This document shows, piece by piece, positions 9,501 through 17,976 of a DNA stretch of 64,000 bases. Position numbers and translations under genes: made by a program. The stretch is from Agromyces atrinae (GTDB lineage: Bacteria > Actinomycetota > Actinomycetes > Actinomycetales > Microbacteriaceae), in contig NZ_JACCBI010000001.1 in the NCBI RefSeq assembly GCF_013407835.1, forward strand, positions 1,922,001 to 1,986,000, in the 5' to 3' direction. Numbering within the stretch: the first letter of the stretch is position 1; every line of letters begins with the position of its first letter. The notes beneath the pieces were generated by a model, which saw nothing but the letters and a program-made list of their open reading frames with translations, was not told where the DNA came from and made no database searches.

Positions 9501-12500
9501 GCGATGACCTGGGGGTCGGATGACTGCCACGAGACGTCGACTCCGTCGATGCTCGTCGGCAGCACGATGTCGCTCGACACGTGCGTGATCGCGAGGTCGA
9601 AACCGTCGGCGACGAAGTCGAGGTCCTTCTGCGGGTCGTCGGCGAGCACGGTGAAGACGAAGTCGCGCGTCGTGCTGCGCTCGCCGATCGTGAGGGTCGC
9701 CGTGAGGGTGACGCTCGCATCGGCATCCGTCGGCCGCGTGACCGAGCCGTCGGCGGCGAGGTGCGCGGGGTCGCTCGACGACCACGTGATCGCCGATCCC
9801 TTCACTCCGCGCGCCGGCAGGTCGATGTCGGCGATGATCGTCGACGGTCCGAGGTCGAGTGCCGCGGCATCGGCGGCGAGAGCCGCATCGACGGCCGCGG
9901 GGTCGTCGACTCCGGCGAAGTACTCGCCCGCGACATCCGAATCGGTGAGTGCGCTCGTGTAGACCTTCAGGTCGCGGATCCCTCCCTTGTAGAAGATGTC
10001 GGAGTACGACGAGCGGCCGATGTAGCCGACGAGGTTGCGTCCGAAGTCGCTCACCGTTCGGGTGGTCGCGACCGTGCCGATCTTCTCACCGTTGAAGTAG
10101 CCGGTGATCGATCCGGGTTCGATGACGGTCGTGTAGAGGCCCCAGGCCGACGACGTGATCGGTCCGGCGATGCCGTTGCTCGCCGTCGTCGGCGTGATGC
10201 CGGCCTCGGTGCCCCACGGTGCGCCCGCGTTGAGCGAGTTCGTGATGACCGACTTGAAGCGGTTCGAGCCGGTGCGCGGGTTGAGCAGCCAGTACTGGGC
10301 GGGCGGGTTCGAGGCCGAACCGAAGAACAGCGCCGCGTAGTTGCCGGGCGTCGTGTCGTTCTTCAGCCACGCCGAGATCGTCAGCGTGTTCTCGCCGTCG
10401 AACATGCCCGTCGGAAGCTGCACGTAGGCCGCGCTGCTGTTGGCCGCGCCGCCGGGGAGGTTCAGCGCGTCGCCCGTGACGCTCGCGCCGGTTCCGCGGA
10501 GCACGCCGTCGTTGCCGTAGGGCGACGAGTCGGGCACGGTCGTGCCGGTGACCTGCGAGAAGTCGTAGTGCAGCTGCAGGGGTCCGCTCGCGTCGACGAC
10601 CTCGATCGTCGCGGTCGCCGCGATGCCGAAGCCGGTGACCGTGCCCGACACCTGGACGGTGCCCTCACGCTCGAAGTAGTCGGCGGGCGAGGGGGCGTCC
10701 CACGTGACGGCGAGGTCCTGGGTCGAACCGTCGGCGAAGGTCACGGCGACGCGGGCGGGCAGCTCGGCGGGGGTGCCGAGGGCCGTGCGCACCGACACGG
10801 GAGCGGCCGACTGCGCCGCGGGCAGGTAGGCGTCGAAGAGACGGGCCTGCTCCTCGGCCGTGATCGGCAGGATCGTGCCGTGACGCGGTGCGGGCGACGG
10901 AAGCGAGTAGCCGCTCGGCACCGACCAGTCGGCGTTCTCGCCGAGCTCCTCAGAGAAGAGCGGGATGTACTTGCGCCCGCCGAACTCGTCGACGAAGAGG
11001 TAGTAGCCCTCACCGTTGACGTCGCCGGGGTTCGCGGCGAAGATCGTCGGTCCCTCGACGGCGGCGGTGCCGGCTCCGCGGCCGATGCAGGTCTCCTGCA
11101 GCGCCCAGGCGCCCGACTCGGACGTCTCGGTCGTGGGAGCCGTCAGGTCGGTCGAGGTCTCTTCGAAGATGTCGAGGCAGCCGGTCTGCTGCGCCTCGTC
11201 CTTCGTGAAGCGGTGGTACGTGTCGCCGACCTTGAGCACGGTCGAGTCGATGCGGGAGACCCCGGTGTCCTGCCAGACCTCGACGTCGCTGAACGTGCGG
11301 AAGTCGCGCGTCGTCGCGTAGAGCATGCGGTTGTGGGTGCCCAGCGTGTGGTTCGGGTCGTTGTCGGCGTAGAGCTTCGACGCCCAGAAGACGACGTACT
11401 CGCCGAGCGACTCGTCGTAATAGGCCTCGGGCGCCCAGGTGTTGCCTGCGTTCTCGGGCGAGACCTGCACGTGGCGCTGCTCCGACCAGTTCACGAGGTC
11501 GTGCGATTCCCACACCTCGATGTAGCGGCTGCCGCTGCGCTGCGAGGCGTCCCAGCTCGTGCCGCCTCCGATCGAGAGGTCGGTCGCGATGAGGTAGAAG
11601 GTGTCGCCCTCGGGCGAGCGGATGATGAACGGGTCGCGCAGACCCGTGGTTCCCTGATCCGATGACAGCACGGGCGCCGCGCCGTTGAGGGTGATCCAGT
11701 TGCGGGCGTCGTTGCCGTTCGAGGCGCCGAAGTAGATCTTCTCGCCCTCGATCGTGTTGTCGGTGAAGTACGTGAAGAGGTAGGCCTCGGGGTCGACGGC
11801 CTCGGGCAGGGCGGGAACCGTCGCCGGGAACGTCTTCACGGTCGACGCCTCCCCGCGCGTGAGCGTCGCGGTGAGTTCGAGCGTCGCGGCGGGCTCGCCG
11901 TGGGCGGGGCGCGAGACGCGTCCGTCGGTCGAGATGACGGCGGGCTTCGACGACGACCAGGCGATGGCGACGTCGCCCGTCGCGGTGGTCGGCAGCACGA
12001 GGTCGCCGCGCACGTCGTCGACGTCGTGGACGACGAGCGATGCTGCGGCGGAGTCGACGGCGTCCTGGTCGGGGTTCGCGACGGAGGGCACGGTGACCGA
12101 GATGACGCGCGTGGTCGAGGTCGTGCCCGCCGTGATCGTGGCGGTGAGGTCGACGACGGCGGTCGTCGCGGGGCGCGTGACGGTTCCGTTGTTCGCGATG
12201 ACGGCCGTGTTCGACGACGACCACGTGATCGCGGCCTTCGCGGGGCCGGATGACGGCAGCGTGAGGTTCGCGATCACGGCGCTGACATCGCCGAGGGCGG
12301 TCTCGGTCCACGCGGCATCCGCGTCGACGGTCGCCTGGTGGGCCGCGGTCGCGAGCGCACCGACCTCATCGGCCGCGAGCGCGCGGTCGTAGATGCGGAA
12401 GTCGCGCACCACGCCGCGGAACGAGTTGTCGGCGGCGTAGGCCGAGCGACCGATGTAGTTGCGGGTCGTCGTGCCGTTGCCGATCTGCGCGGGCGTCACC

Positions 12501-13081
12501 GTGACGTTCGCGTTGCGGCCGACCTCGACGCCGTCTTCGTAGAGCACGCCCGTCGTACCGGTCTGCGTGTACGTGAGGTGGCGCCAGATGCCCTTCTGGA
12601 GGTTCTGGCCCTTGGTGGTGACCTTCTCGTTGTTCCACCACTGGCCCGAGATCGTCGCGCGGTACGGCGTCGTGGTCGTGAAGAGGTAGCCCGAGCCCGA
12701 GGCAGGCGAGCCGACGGCGAGGTTGCCGAGGTTGTAGACGAAGTGGTTGCCCGTGAGTGCCGGGTCGGTCCAGACGTCGAGGGCGACGGTGACGGAGGAG
12801 AGGCCCGCGATGATGTTGTCGGGCAGCTTCACGGCGTTGCCGCTCGATGCCCCTCCTCCGCCGAAGGTGAAGCCGGAGCCGCCGTTCCAGGTCGCTGCAC
12901 CCTCGATGGCGGCGTTGCGTCCGTGACCCGACGAGTCGGCGGCGACCGTGCCGCTCGTCTCGTCGAGCTCGTACCAGGCGACGAGGCCATCCGTCGGCTC
13001 GGCGACCGCGGGCACGGGCGCGCTGAGCAGGCTCACGGAGACCGCGAGCGCGGCCCCGATCGCGAGGGTGCGAGAAAACAT
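6596..13081 (-). CDS. giant cell-wall-anchored GH43 / LamG / Ig-repeat protein
   Basis: 2161 residues from ATG at 13081, chosen because AAAGGAG lies 7 nt upstream; an in-frame ATG 33 nt earlier has no such site. Approximate order: signal peptide 1-27; LamG 31-245; two atypical bacterial Ig repeats 250-425; GH43 430-750 (base Asp483 in LRDPF, acid Glu676 in VEGPT); Ig-like (Big_4 type) 755-830; second LamG 835-1050; two more Ig repeats 1060-1235; a short GH43-like blade remnant 1237-1390; Big_4-type 1415-1490; second full GH43 1490-1825 (Asp1497 in ADPDV, Glu1693 in DEGPA); Ig/OmpL47-like repeats to about 2100. The tail is a Gly-Pro linker, VALTG, a hydrophobic helix and GRRRSRLS, a sortase class E-type signal. 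It should attack arabinan or arabinoxylan at the cell surface. A LacI-type operator lies 80 bp upstream. Confidence 0.88.
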   Translation of the reverse strand: MFSRTLAIGAALAVSVSLLSAPVPAVAEPTDGLVAWYELDETSGTVAADSSGHGRNAAIEGAATWNGGSGFTFGGGGASSGNAVKLPDNIIAGLSSVTVALDVWTDPALTGNHFVYNLGNLAVGSPASGSGYLFTTTTPYRATISGQWWNNEKVTTKGQNLQKGIWRHLTYTQTGTTGVLYEDGVEVGRNANVTVTPAQIGNGTTTRNYIGRSAYAADNSFRGVVRDFRIYDRALAADEVGALATAAHQATVDADAAWTETALGDVSAVIANLTLPSSGPAKAAITWSSSNTAVIANNGTVTRPATTAVVDLTATITAGTTSTTRVISVTVPSVANPDQDAVDSAAASLVVHDVDDVRGDLVLPTTATGDVAIAWSSSKPAVISTDGRVSRPAHGEPAATLELTATLTRGEASTVKTFPATVPALPEAVDPEAYLFTYFTDNTIEGEKIYFGASNGNDARNWITLNGAAPVLSSDQGTTGLRDPFIIRSPEGDTFYLIATDLSIGGGTSWDASQRSGSRYIEVWESHDLVNWSEQRHVQVSPENAGNTWAPEAYYDESLGEYVVFWASKLYADNDPNHTLGTHNRMLYATTRDFRTFSDVEVWQDTGVSRIDSTVLKVGDTYHRFTKDEAQQTGCLDIFEETSTDLTAPTTETSESGAWALQETCIGRGAGTAAVEGPTIFAANPGDVNGEGYYLFVDEFGGRKYIPLFSEELGENADWSVPSGYSLPSPAPRHGTILPITAEEQARLFDAYLPAAQSAAPVSVRTALGTPAELPARVAVTFADGSTQDLAVTWDAPSPADYFEREGTVQVSGTVTGFGIAATATIEVVDASGPLQLHYDFSQVTGTTVPDSSPYGNDGVLRGTGASVTGDALNLPGGAANSSAAYVQLPTGMFDGENTLTISAWLKNDTTPGNYAALFFGSASNPPAQYWLLNPRTGSNRFKSVITNSLNAGAPWGTEAGITPTTASNGIAGPITSSAWGLYTTVIEPGSITGYFNGEKIGTVATTRTVSDFGRNLVGYIGRSSYSDIFYKGGIRDLKVYTSALTDSDVAGEYFAGVDDPAAVDAALAADAAALDLGPSTIIADIDLPARGVKGSAITWSSSDPAHLAADGSVTRPTDADASVTLTATLTIGERSTTRDFVFTVLADDPQKDLDFVADGFDLAITHVSSDIVLPTSIDGVDVSWQSSDPQVIAADGSVLRAPDQRAVTLTATFSRGGLTATREYAVTVLAVDTGRLGTYIASGNTTRTDVLHLATSSSTSADDASYAALNNGRGVLYPTLGSQKLGSPDVFRTPGGAFGLVATDDSAGNRIHVFDSTDLVQYTNPRLVAFAPSGVDAARVSVRYDNGRAAYVLSYVNRADSNAYTVETSDFVSFSSPERAASVTAPAAGSFPSGAIETASIALTAAELDRVESKLSRVVNTGVDAFADIEIAAGESFELPGSAVGRYSSGSTSNLPVEWSADDAANVDTATPGTYTVEGTVSAKTYSDPLVERRADPDVTLGDDGWYYFTGSYPMTRADDPDGYDRVILRRAETIEGLKTAEEVTIWHENTSSELNRFIWAPELTKIGDDWYVLFTAARGGGVWDIRPAILKFTGDEFGGEAAMDPANWTSLGQMVAAPGDTEAFTHFSLDMTYFEAGGKHYVVWAEKPAGGSTLRMAEIDPANPRQLTTPSILLSAPEFAWEKGNGDAIDEGPAVIVNNGRILLAFSASTVDDKYCVGLLYADEGADLMDRSAWTKVGYPLLTSADVPGQVGPGHNSFTVDELGNPVIVYHSRTVNDSSLPGEATDAGLFDPRRHARAATVHWDVDGMPVFTLTEAEQLDPANADTQVRVVVTGDDVDPVDPVVSASVTPASPDGDEGWYRQAVTVELSVIEGATADIEYRVDAGEWVTYSAPVTVTADGSHVVEARAVVANEPVADSDARVEFAIDATAPVATATVTPESGAVDLGETASVTFTGRDTGSGVRVVEYRVDGGAWIAAEGELSIAELGSHLVEYRATDRAGNVSAVSSTTVVVRDIERVAEIDLASPTVRAGESVSFTASGFDAGERVDVTLYSDPILLGSVTADADGLIEASLLVPADVPPGEHTLRVAGAESGASGEAALTVLAAAVPGGPGTPGAPGTPGGVALTGIELLPGIALALMLLVSGGLLWFGRRRSRLS

Positions 13082-13160
13082 GGACACACTCCTTTGTGAG
13101 TTCTGCGCGCGCATGAAGGGGGGTGCTGCGCGCAGTGTTTCGGCATACCGCCGAGCAGGA

Positions 13161-13174
13161 TGTTATCGCTAACA
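13161..13174. promoter_or_regulatory. LacI-family operator-like palindrome
   Basis: TGTTATCGCTAACA has perfect TGTTA/TAACA arms around a 4-bp centre, 80-93 bp upstream of the GH43 start. This matches the general LacI-family operator form TGTTANCGNTAACA, so a sugar-released repressor is expected. No LacI gene lies in the window. Confidence 0.6.
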
Positions 13175-13271
13175 GGATTGAGCGAGCAACTGATTAAGGC
13201 TCGAAATCGTGACACATGTGAGCGATACCAATTGTGCGGGCGGTGGCGCGGGCGTCGTCATCCCCTCCGCG

Positions 13272-13333
13272 GGAGTGCCGTTCGCGCGGCGGAGTTCCGC
13301 TCGCGCGGCACTCCCGCGCGCGAACGGCACTCC
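13272..13333. repeat. solo 62-nt nested-palindrome element
   Basis: Same family and same 62-nt length as the 5.9-6.5 kb array. The outer arms GGAGTGCCGTTCGCGCG (13272-13288) and CGCGCGAACGGCACTCC (13317-13333) are a perfect 17-bp inverted repeat. Inner arms GGAGTTCC (13291-13298) and GGCACTCC (13307-13314) differ by one base. Confidence 0.8.
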
Positions 13334-13452
13334 GGCGGGTGAGGCGCGCGTCAGGCGAGCCGGCGAAGCGAGCGGATGACGCGGCGACGACGGATGACGC
13401 GGGCGAACGCACTCCCCACCAGCGCCGCGCACCGGTACGTAGACTCGATACC

Positions 13453-13941
13453 GTGCGCCCCTTGACCGAAGACGAGATCCGCGCGTCGTTCGTGAACGGC
13501 TCGGCCGATGAGCTCGAGCACCTCGCGCTGCCCGTGCGCATCATGCTCACCGAGTGGGAGAACGTCGACGTCGTCGGCTGGCGTGACCCGAAGGCCCGGC
13601 AGCGCGGCTACCTCCTCGTCGAACGCGACGGCGAAGTGAACGGCATCGTCGTGCGCGCGGCGGAGACCACGATGCCGCGCGGGCGCAGCGCCCAGTGCTC
13701 GCTCTGCCACACGCTGCAGCCCGCCGATCAGGTCTCGCTGTTCTCGGCCCGTCGCGCGGGCCCCGCCGGCGAGCGCGGCGACTCCGTCGGAACCTACATC
13801 TGCGCCGACCTCTCGTGCTCCGACACGGTGCACCTGCCCACTCCGCTCACCCCTCTCGAGGTGCGCGCACGGGGAACCGCCCGCTCCGCCGGCCTCGCAC
13901 GCCGTGCAGCGGGCTTCGTCGGCTCCGTGATCGGCTCCTGA
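13453..13941 (+). CDS. FBP-domain treble-clef zinc-finger protein
   Basis: 162 residues from GTG at 13453; the frame is open further left but only through the repeat region. It starts PLTEDEIRASFVNGSADE and carries CSLCH (about residue 77) and CADLSC (about residue 117), the two cysteine pairs of a treble-clef zinc site. The layout matches the small actinobacterial FBP family, named after fibronectin-binding proteins and related to the C-terminal part of elongation factor G-binding proteins, which act on ribosomes. No signal peptide, so a ribosome-linked cytosolic role is more likely than surface adhesion. Single gene, ended by a convergent hairpin at 13988. Confidence 0.75.
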   Translation: MRPLTEDEIRASFVNGSADELEHLALPVRIMLTEWENVDVVGWRDPKARQRGYLLVERDGEVNGIVVRAAETTMPRGRSAQCSLCHTLQPADQVSLFSARRAGPAGERGDSVGTYICADLSCSDTVHLPTPLTPLEVRARGTARSAGLARRAAGFVGSVIGS

Positions 13942-13987
13942 CCGTCATCCGCCCTGCCTACCCCACCCCACGCCGGCCGTGAGGGGT

Positions 13988-14028
13988 CAGTAGATCGGCG
14001 AATGCACCCGGCAGAGGCCGATCTACTG
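13988..14028. terminator. 12-bp stem, 17-nt loop hairpin between convergent genes
   Basis: CAGTAGATCGGC (13988-13999) and GCCGATCTACTG (14017-14028) are a perfect inverted repeat. It ends 5 nt from the stop of the leftward dehydrogenase and 46 nt after the FBP gene. No U-tract. Confidence 0.6.
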
Positions 14029-14033
14029 CCTAC

Positions 14034-15014
14034 TCACCGACCGCGGGGGCCCGGCGTGAACGGCGACGGGCCGAGGTCGGCGAGCAGCGCCTGCAGGCGT
14101 GCGTACGCCTCGGCGCGGTACTCGACGATGCGTGCGACCTCCTCGGGCGAGTGCTCGCCCGTGAACCCGCGGCCGTTCTTGGTACCGTGCCCGCCGGCCT
14201 CGACCGTGCGGGTCAACAGCGGCGGCGTCGCGAATCGCTCGCCGAGGCCCGATTCGAGGATGGCGAAGCCCTTCTCGTAGACGTCGAGTCCGGCCATGTC
14301 GGCGATCGCGAAGGGCCCGAAGAACGGCAGCCGGAACCCGAAGGTCGTGCGCACGATCGTGTCGACGTCCTCGGGAGTCGCGACGCCCTCGTCGACGATC
14401 GACAGCGCCTCCTTCAGCAGGATGTACTGCAGCCGGTTGAGCACGAAGCCCGGTACGTCGGCGACCTCGGCGCTCTCCCGACCGGCGCGGGCGAGCAGAT
14501 CCTTGACGACGGGGATGACGGCCCGATCGGTGTGCGCACCGGTGACGAGCTCGACCCCGGGGATGAACGGCGCAGGGTTGCTCCAGTGCACGATGAGGAA
14601 GCGCTCGGGCCCGGTGACCGCCGTCTCCATGACGTGCACGGGGATCGTCGAGGTATTGCTGCCGATGATCGCGTCGGGCCGGGCGACCGCCGAGATGCGC
14701 GCGAGCACCTCGTGCTTGACGCCGGGCACCTCGAACACGGCCTCCTCGATGAAGTCCACCCGTTCGGCGGCCTCCTCGATCGACGCGGCGATGGTGAGGG
14801 ATGACTCGAGGGCATCGGTGCTCCCGGCCGCGAACATCCCCTTCGCCTCGAACTCCTCCGATTCTCGCAGCAGGCGCTCCCGGGCGGCACGCGTCGCGGC
14901 CGCGTCGACGTCGGCGATGACGACGTCGATACCTCGAATGGCGAGTGACTGGGCGATCCCGCCCCCCATGTAGCCCGCTCCGACGACGGCGACGGACTCG
15001 ATCTTCTCGATCAT
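14034..15014 (-). CDS. 3-hydroxyacyl-CoA dehydrogenase family protein
   Basis: 326 residues. The N-terminal Rossmann fold shows VAVVGAGYMGGGIAQSLA (residues 8-25) for NAD binding; GSNTSTIPV (118-126) and HWSNPAPFIPGVE (143-155) give the substrate Ser/Asn and catalytic His143. Length matches single-function enzymes of the 3-hydroxybutyryl-CoA, L-carnitine and L-gulonate dehydrogenase group. Its ATG overlaps the TGA of the upstream LLM gene (ATGA), placing it last in the arabinofuranosidase operon. In that context a sugar-acid dehydrogenase (L-gulonate/lambda-crystallin type) is at least as likely as fatty-acid oxidation; this is inference from neighbours. Confidence 0.82.
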   Translation of the reverse strand: MIEKIESVAVVGAGYMGGGIAQSLAIRGIDVVIADVDAAATRAARERLLRESEEFEAKGMFAAGSTDALESSLTIAASIEEAAERVDFIEEAVFEVPGVKHEVLARISAVARPDAIIGSNTSTIPVHVMETAVTGPERFLIVHWSNPAPFIPGVELVTGAHTDRAVIPVVKDLLARAGRESAEVADVPGFVLNRLQYILLKEALSIVDEGVATPEDVDTIVRTTFGFRLPFFGPFAIADMAGLDVYEKGFAILESGLGERFATPPLLTRTVEAGGHGTKNGRGFTGEHSPEEVARIVEYRAEAYARLQALLADLGPSPFTPGPRGR

Positions 15015-16015
15015 TCTTCACTCCTTCGATTCATGGTGGTGACGGCCCGGCCGCGCGCGGCGACGAGCGCCTCGAGATGCGGCCCGTCGGGCAGGATGAC
15101 GCGGGTGAGGCCGAGCCGGGCGATGCGCGACCCGAGCGAGCGCGCGATCGCGTCGGCCGAGCCGATGAGCACGAACGGGCACTCGGCGAGGGAGCGCGGC
15201 TCGATCGACCGCGTGCGACAGAGCGCCTCCTCGTGGGCGGCGACGTCCGTGTCATCCGTGACGATCACGGTGTCGACGAACACCGAGAGCTCGGGCATCG
15301 GCCGGCCGGCGTCGCGCGCGGCCGAGCGCACGACGTCGATGGAGGCGAGCAGATCGGTGTCGGTGGTGCGCAGTCGACGACGCCCGTCGTCGCCCGCGGG
15401 GTCGCTCGCGCTGATGCGGCCCGCCGAGCTCGGAGCGTTCAGGTCGATGCGGTCGGCGTAGCGCCCGCCGAGGCGGAGCAGCCGCTCGGAACCGCCGCCG
15501 ACGAGGAGGCGTGGCGGAACACTCGATTCCGGCGACAACGGCACACGGTCGGCGACGAAGCCGCTCCCGCTCGCTGATGCGATGCCCGCGTCGAACTGCT
15601 CGCGGGCGAAGCGCACGGCGGACTCGAGACGCGTCATCCGCTCGCCATAACCCGGCATCGTGTCGCCGAGCGCCTCGAACTCCTCGGGGTTCCAGCCCGC
15701 GCCGAGGCCCGCGACGACGCGGTCTCCTCCGACGAGGGCGGCGAGCTGGGCCGCGTGCCGCAGCACGAGCGCCGGGTGGACGATGCCGATGTTGGCGACG
15801 AGCGAGCCGACGCTCAACCGGGTCGACAGGGTCGCGATGGCCGCGAGCAGCACGAAGGTATCGGGCGGTCTCGGCGTCGACTCCCGGTCTCGCCCCGGCG
15901 AGAAGAGGTGATCGGTGACGACGACCCCGTCGAGGCCGAGCGCCTCCCACCGGTCGACACGGGTGCGGAGGTCGGCGAGGTCGGTGACCCCGCGCGCCTG
16001 CACGAGCAGCGTCAT
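15011..16015 (-). CDS. LLM-class flavin/F420-dependent oxidoreductase
   Basis: 334 residues from ATG at 16015, which overlaps the GH127 stop as ATGA; an open extension to 16141 lies inside GH127 and is not used. Luciferase-like TIM barrel: WEALGLDGVVVTDHLFSP, LSVGSLVANIGIVHPALVLRHAAQLAAL, and the GGDRVVAGLGAGWNPEEFEALG block typical of the F420-binding branch. Its reaction is unknown. It sits translationally coupled between a glycosidase and a dehydrogenase, an unusual place for this family; a role in oxidising a released sugar or aglycone is possible but unproven. Confidence 0.82.
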   Translation of the reverse strand: MTLLVQARGVTDLADLRTRVDRWEALGLDGVVVTDHLFSPGRDRESTPRPPDTFVLLAAIATLSTRLSVGSLVANIGIVHPALVLRHAAQLAALVGGDRVVAGLGAGWNPEEFEALGDTMPGYGERMTRLESAVRFAREQFDAGIASASGSGFVADRVPLSPESSVPPRLLVGGGSERLLRLGGRYADRIDLNAPSSAGRISASDPAGDDGRRRLRTTDTDLLASIDVVRSAARDAGRPMPELSVFVDTVIVTDDTDVAAHEEALCRTRSIEPRSLAECPFVLIGSADAIARSLGSRIARLGLTRVILPDGPHLEALVAARGRAVTTMNRRSEE

Positions 16016-17952
16016 CGCACGGCCGGAATCCACACGCGCATCGAGGAAGACCCCCGGTTGGCCCACGCGTAGTACGGGATGAGGGTGAGCGGCACCGACC
16101 GGTCGCCGGTTTCGGAACCCGCGGCGATCCGGTACGGCCAAGCCGACTCGGGCTCGTCGATGACGGCGGCCGTCGTCGTGAGGGTCGGGATGCCGTCGAG
16201 GACGCCGCTACCCGGCTGCACCGAGAGGGCGTCCGCACCGCTCCATCGCACGCGGTCGAGGTCGAGGTCGGGCTGATCGACCGACTCGATCGCGTAGACG
16301 AGCGGCCCGCGCTCGACGGCGACGCTGCCGCGCACGTCGTCGATCCGAGGGTCGGCCGTCACGATCCGCGCCTCCATCGGCAGTTCCAGGCGTACGACGT
16401 CGCCGGCGCGCCAGACCCGGGTGAAGGACGCCCGGCCCGGGCCGTGCACGTCGGCTCCGTCGGGCGTGATGACCGCGACGTCGTCGGCCCAGCCCGGAAT
16501 CCGGACGGACAACGTCCACTCCGCGTCATCCGTCTCGACGACCCGGATCGACACCGTGCCGTCGAAGGGATAGCCGGTCTCGACGGCGAGGCGCGCCCGG
16601 CGCTCCTCGCCGAAGACGACGTCGACGGTGCCGTGCACGAACTGGTGGAGCTGCACGCCCTCGCCGTCTACCGTCGCGACGTACCCGCCGAGGCTCGCGA
16701 TCGTGCGGGCGAAGTTCGTCGGGCAGCACGACGTCGTGTACCAGGAGGCGCGGGTGCCGTCGGTGCGGCGGAGGCTCTGACCGGGCTCGGGCTCGACGCC
16801 GGGCGAGCGGCGGTGCAGTGTGTTGACGTAGAAGAAGGTGAGGCCGTCGAGCGAGGGCGACGAGATGACGCTGTTGTAGAGCGTGCGCTCGATGATGTCG
16901 GCGTACCACTCCTCGCCCGTCGCGAGGAGGAGCCGCCACGCGAGATGGATCGACGCGATCGCCGCGCACGTCTCGGCGTAGGCGCGGTCGGACGGCAGTT
17001 CGAAGTCCTCGCCGTACGCCTCGCCGTGATGGTTCGACCCCATGCCGCCCGTGAGGTACGTGCGCCGTTCGAGCGTGCGGTCGTACTGACGCCCGACGGC
17101 CGCGAGGAGCTCGCGGTCCCCGGTCTCGACGGCGACGTCGAGGGCGCCCGTGGCGAGGTACAGGGCGCGCACCGAGTGCCCGACGAGCACCTCCGCATCG
17201 CGCACGGGCACGTTGTCCTGGTAATAGTCGCGCCCGCCGTACATCGTGTCGCGGAGGCTCTGGTGACCGCGGCGCTCGACGAACAGGCGGGCCTGTTCGA
17301 GGTAGCGCTCCTCGCCCGTCGAGCGATAGAGCTCGACGAGGGCCGTCTCGATCTCGGGATGACCGCAGATCGCCTCACGCCCTCCCTCGCCGAACTCGCG
17401 GCAGATGTGGTCGGCGAGTCGCCGACCGACCTCGGTGAACCGCATCGCCGTCGGGTCGAAGGCACCGAGTGCGCGTTCGACCGCGACGACGGCCTGCAGG
17501 GCATGACCGGCGCAGTAGAGCTCGTGACCCCACTCGAAGTCGGTGTACCGATCCGGCCCGCCGTCGTACCCGTAGAACGTGTTGAGGTAGCCGTCGTCCG
17601 CCTGCGCGCTCGCGACGAGATCGACGAGTTCCGCGAGACGCGCACGCAGCTCGGTCGACTCCTCGCGCACGATCTCCCACGCCATCGCCTCCATCGTCTT
17701 GTAGATCTCGGAGTCGGTGAAGAGCCGACCGACGCGATCGGTCTCGAGCGTGCCGCGCACGGCGGCCCGGAAGTTCTCGACCCACCCGACGCGTTCGAGC
17801 GACGAGTCGCAGTGCGGGATGAACGAATCGCGGTTCATGCTCTGCTGGTGCGCCCAGAAGCCGCCGTCGATCGTGACCGACGTGGTGTCGAGCGGGGTGA
17901 GTACGGTGCGGGCGACGGGTGCGGCGGGCGCGATGCGGTGCTGCGAGGTCAT
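16012..17952 (-). CDS. GH127 beta-L-arabinofuranosidase
   Basis: 646 residues, the usual family size. An alpha/alpha-barrel with the GH127 zinc-thiolate site: Glu327-Thr-Cys329 (AYAETCAAIA) and Cys409-Cys410 (TTSCCPTNFAR). In the Bifidobacterium enzyme HypBA1 the equivalent Glu, Cys and Cys-Cys pair bind zinc, and the first Cys of the pair is the nucleophile. No signal peptide, so it releases L-arabinofuranose from imported oligosaccharides in the cytosol. GGAGAC precedes the ATG. It follows the permeases by 24 nt, making it part of the importer operon. Confidence 0.92.
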   Translation of the reverse strand: MTSQHRIAPAAPVARTVLTPLDTTSVTIDGGFWAHQQSMNRDSFIPHCDSSLERVGWVENFRAAVRGTLETDRVGRLFTDSEIYKTMEAMAWEIVREESTELRARLAELVDLVASAQADDGYLNTFYGYDGGPDRYTDFEWGHELYCAGHALQAVVAVERALGAFDPTAMRFTEVGRRLADHICREFGEGGREAICGHPEIETALVELYRSTGEERYLEQARLFVERRGHQSLRDTMYGGRDYYQDNVPVRDAEVLVGHSVRALYLATGALDVAVETGDRELLAAVGRQYDRTLERRTYLTGGMGSNHHGEAYGEDFELPSDRAYAETCAAIASIHLAWRLLLATGEEWYADIIERTLYNSVISSPSLDGLTFFYVNTLHRRSPGVEPEPGQSLRRTDGTRASWYTTSCCPTNFARTIASLGGYVATVDGEGVQLHQFVHGTVDVVFGEERRARLAVETGYPFDGTVSIRVVETDDAEWTLSVRIPGWADDVAVITPDGADVHGPGRASFTRVWRAGDVVRLELPMEARIVTADPRIDDVRGSVAVERGPLVYAIESVDQPDLDLDRVRWSGADALSVQPGSGVLDGIPTLTTTAAVIDEPESAWPYRIAAGSETGDRSVPLTLIPYYAWANRGSSSMRVWIPAVR

Positions 17953-17976
17953 AGGGGTCTCCGAGTCGTTGAGGGG

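Larger units (their letters stand above)
13082..13452. other. 371-bp intergenic region with operator and repeat
   Basis: Between the divergent GH43 and FBP-type genes. It holds the GH43 promoter with a LacI-type operator (13161-13174), one solo 62-nt palindromic element (13272-13333), and a direct repeat of CGGATGACGCGG near 13372 and 13391. No coding sequence is supported. Confidence 0.6.

Noticed and set aside
6821..11665. Long open frames on the + strand opposite the giant GH43 gene (up to 900 codons)
   Set aside because: Their products are Arg/Asp/Gly/Val-rich low-complexity strings without motifs, the usual mirror of a GC-rich gene with G/C third positions; the minus strand has signal peptide, domains and ribosome site.
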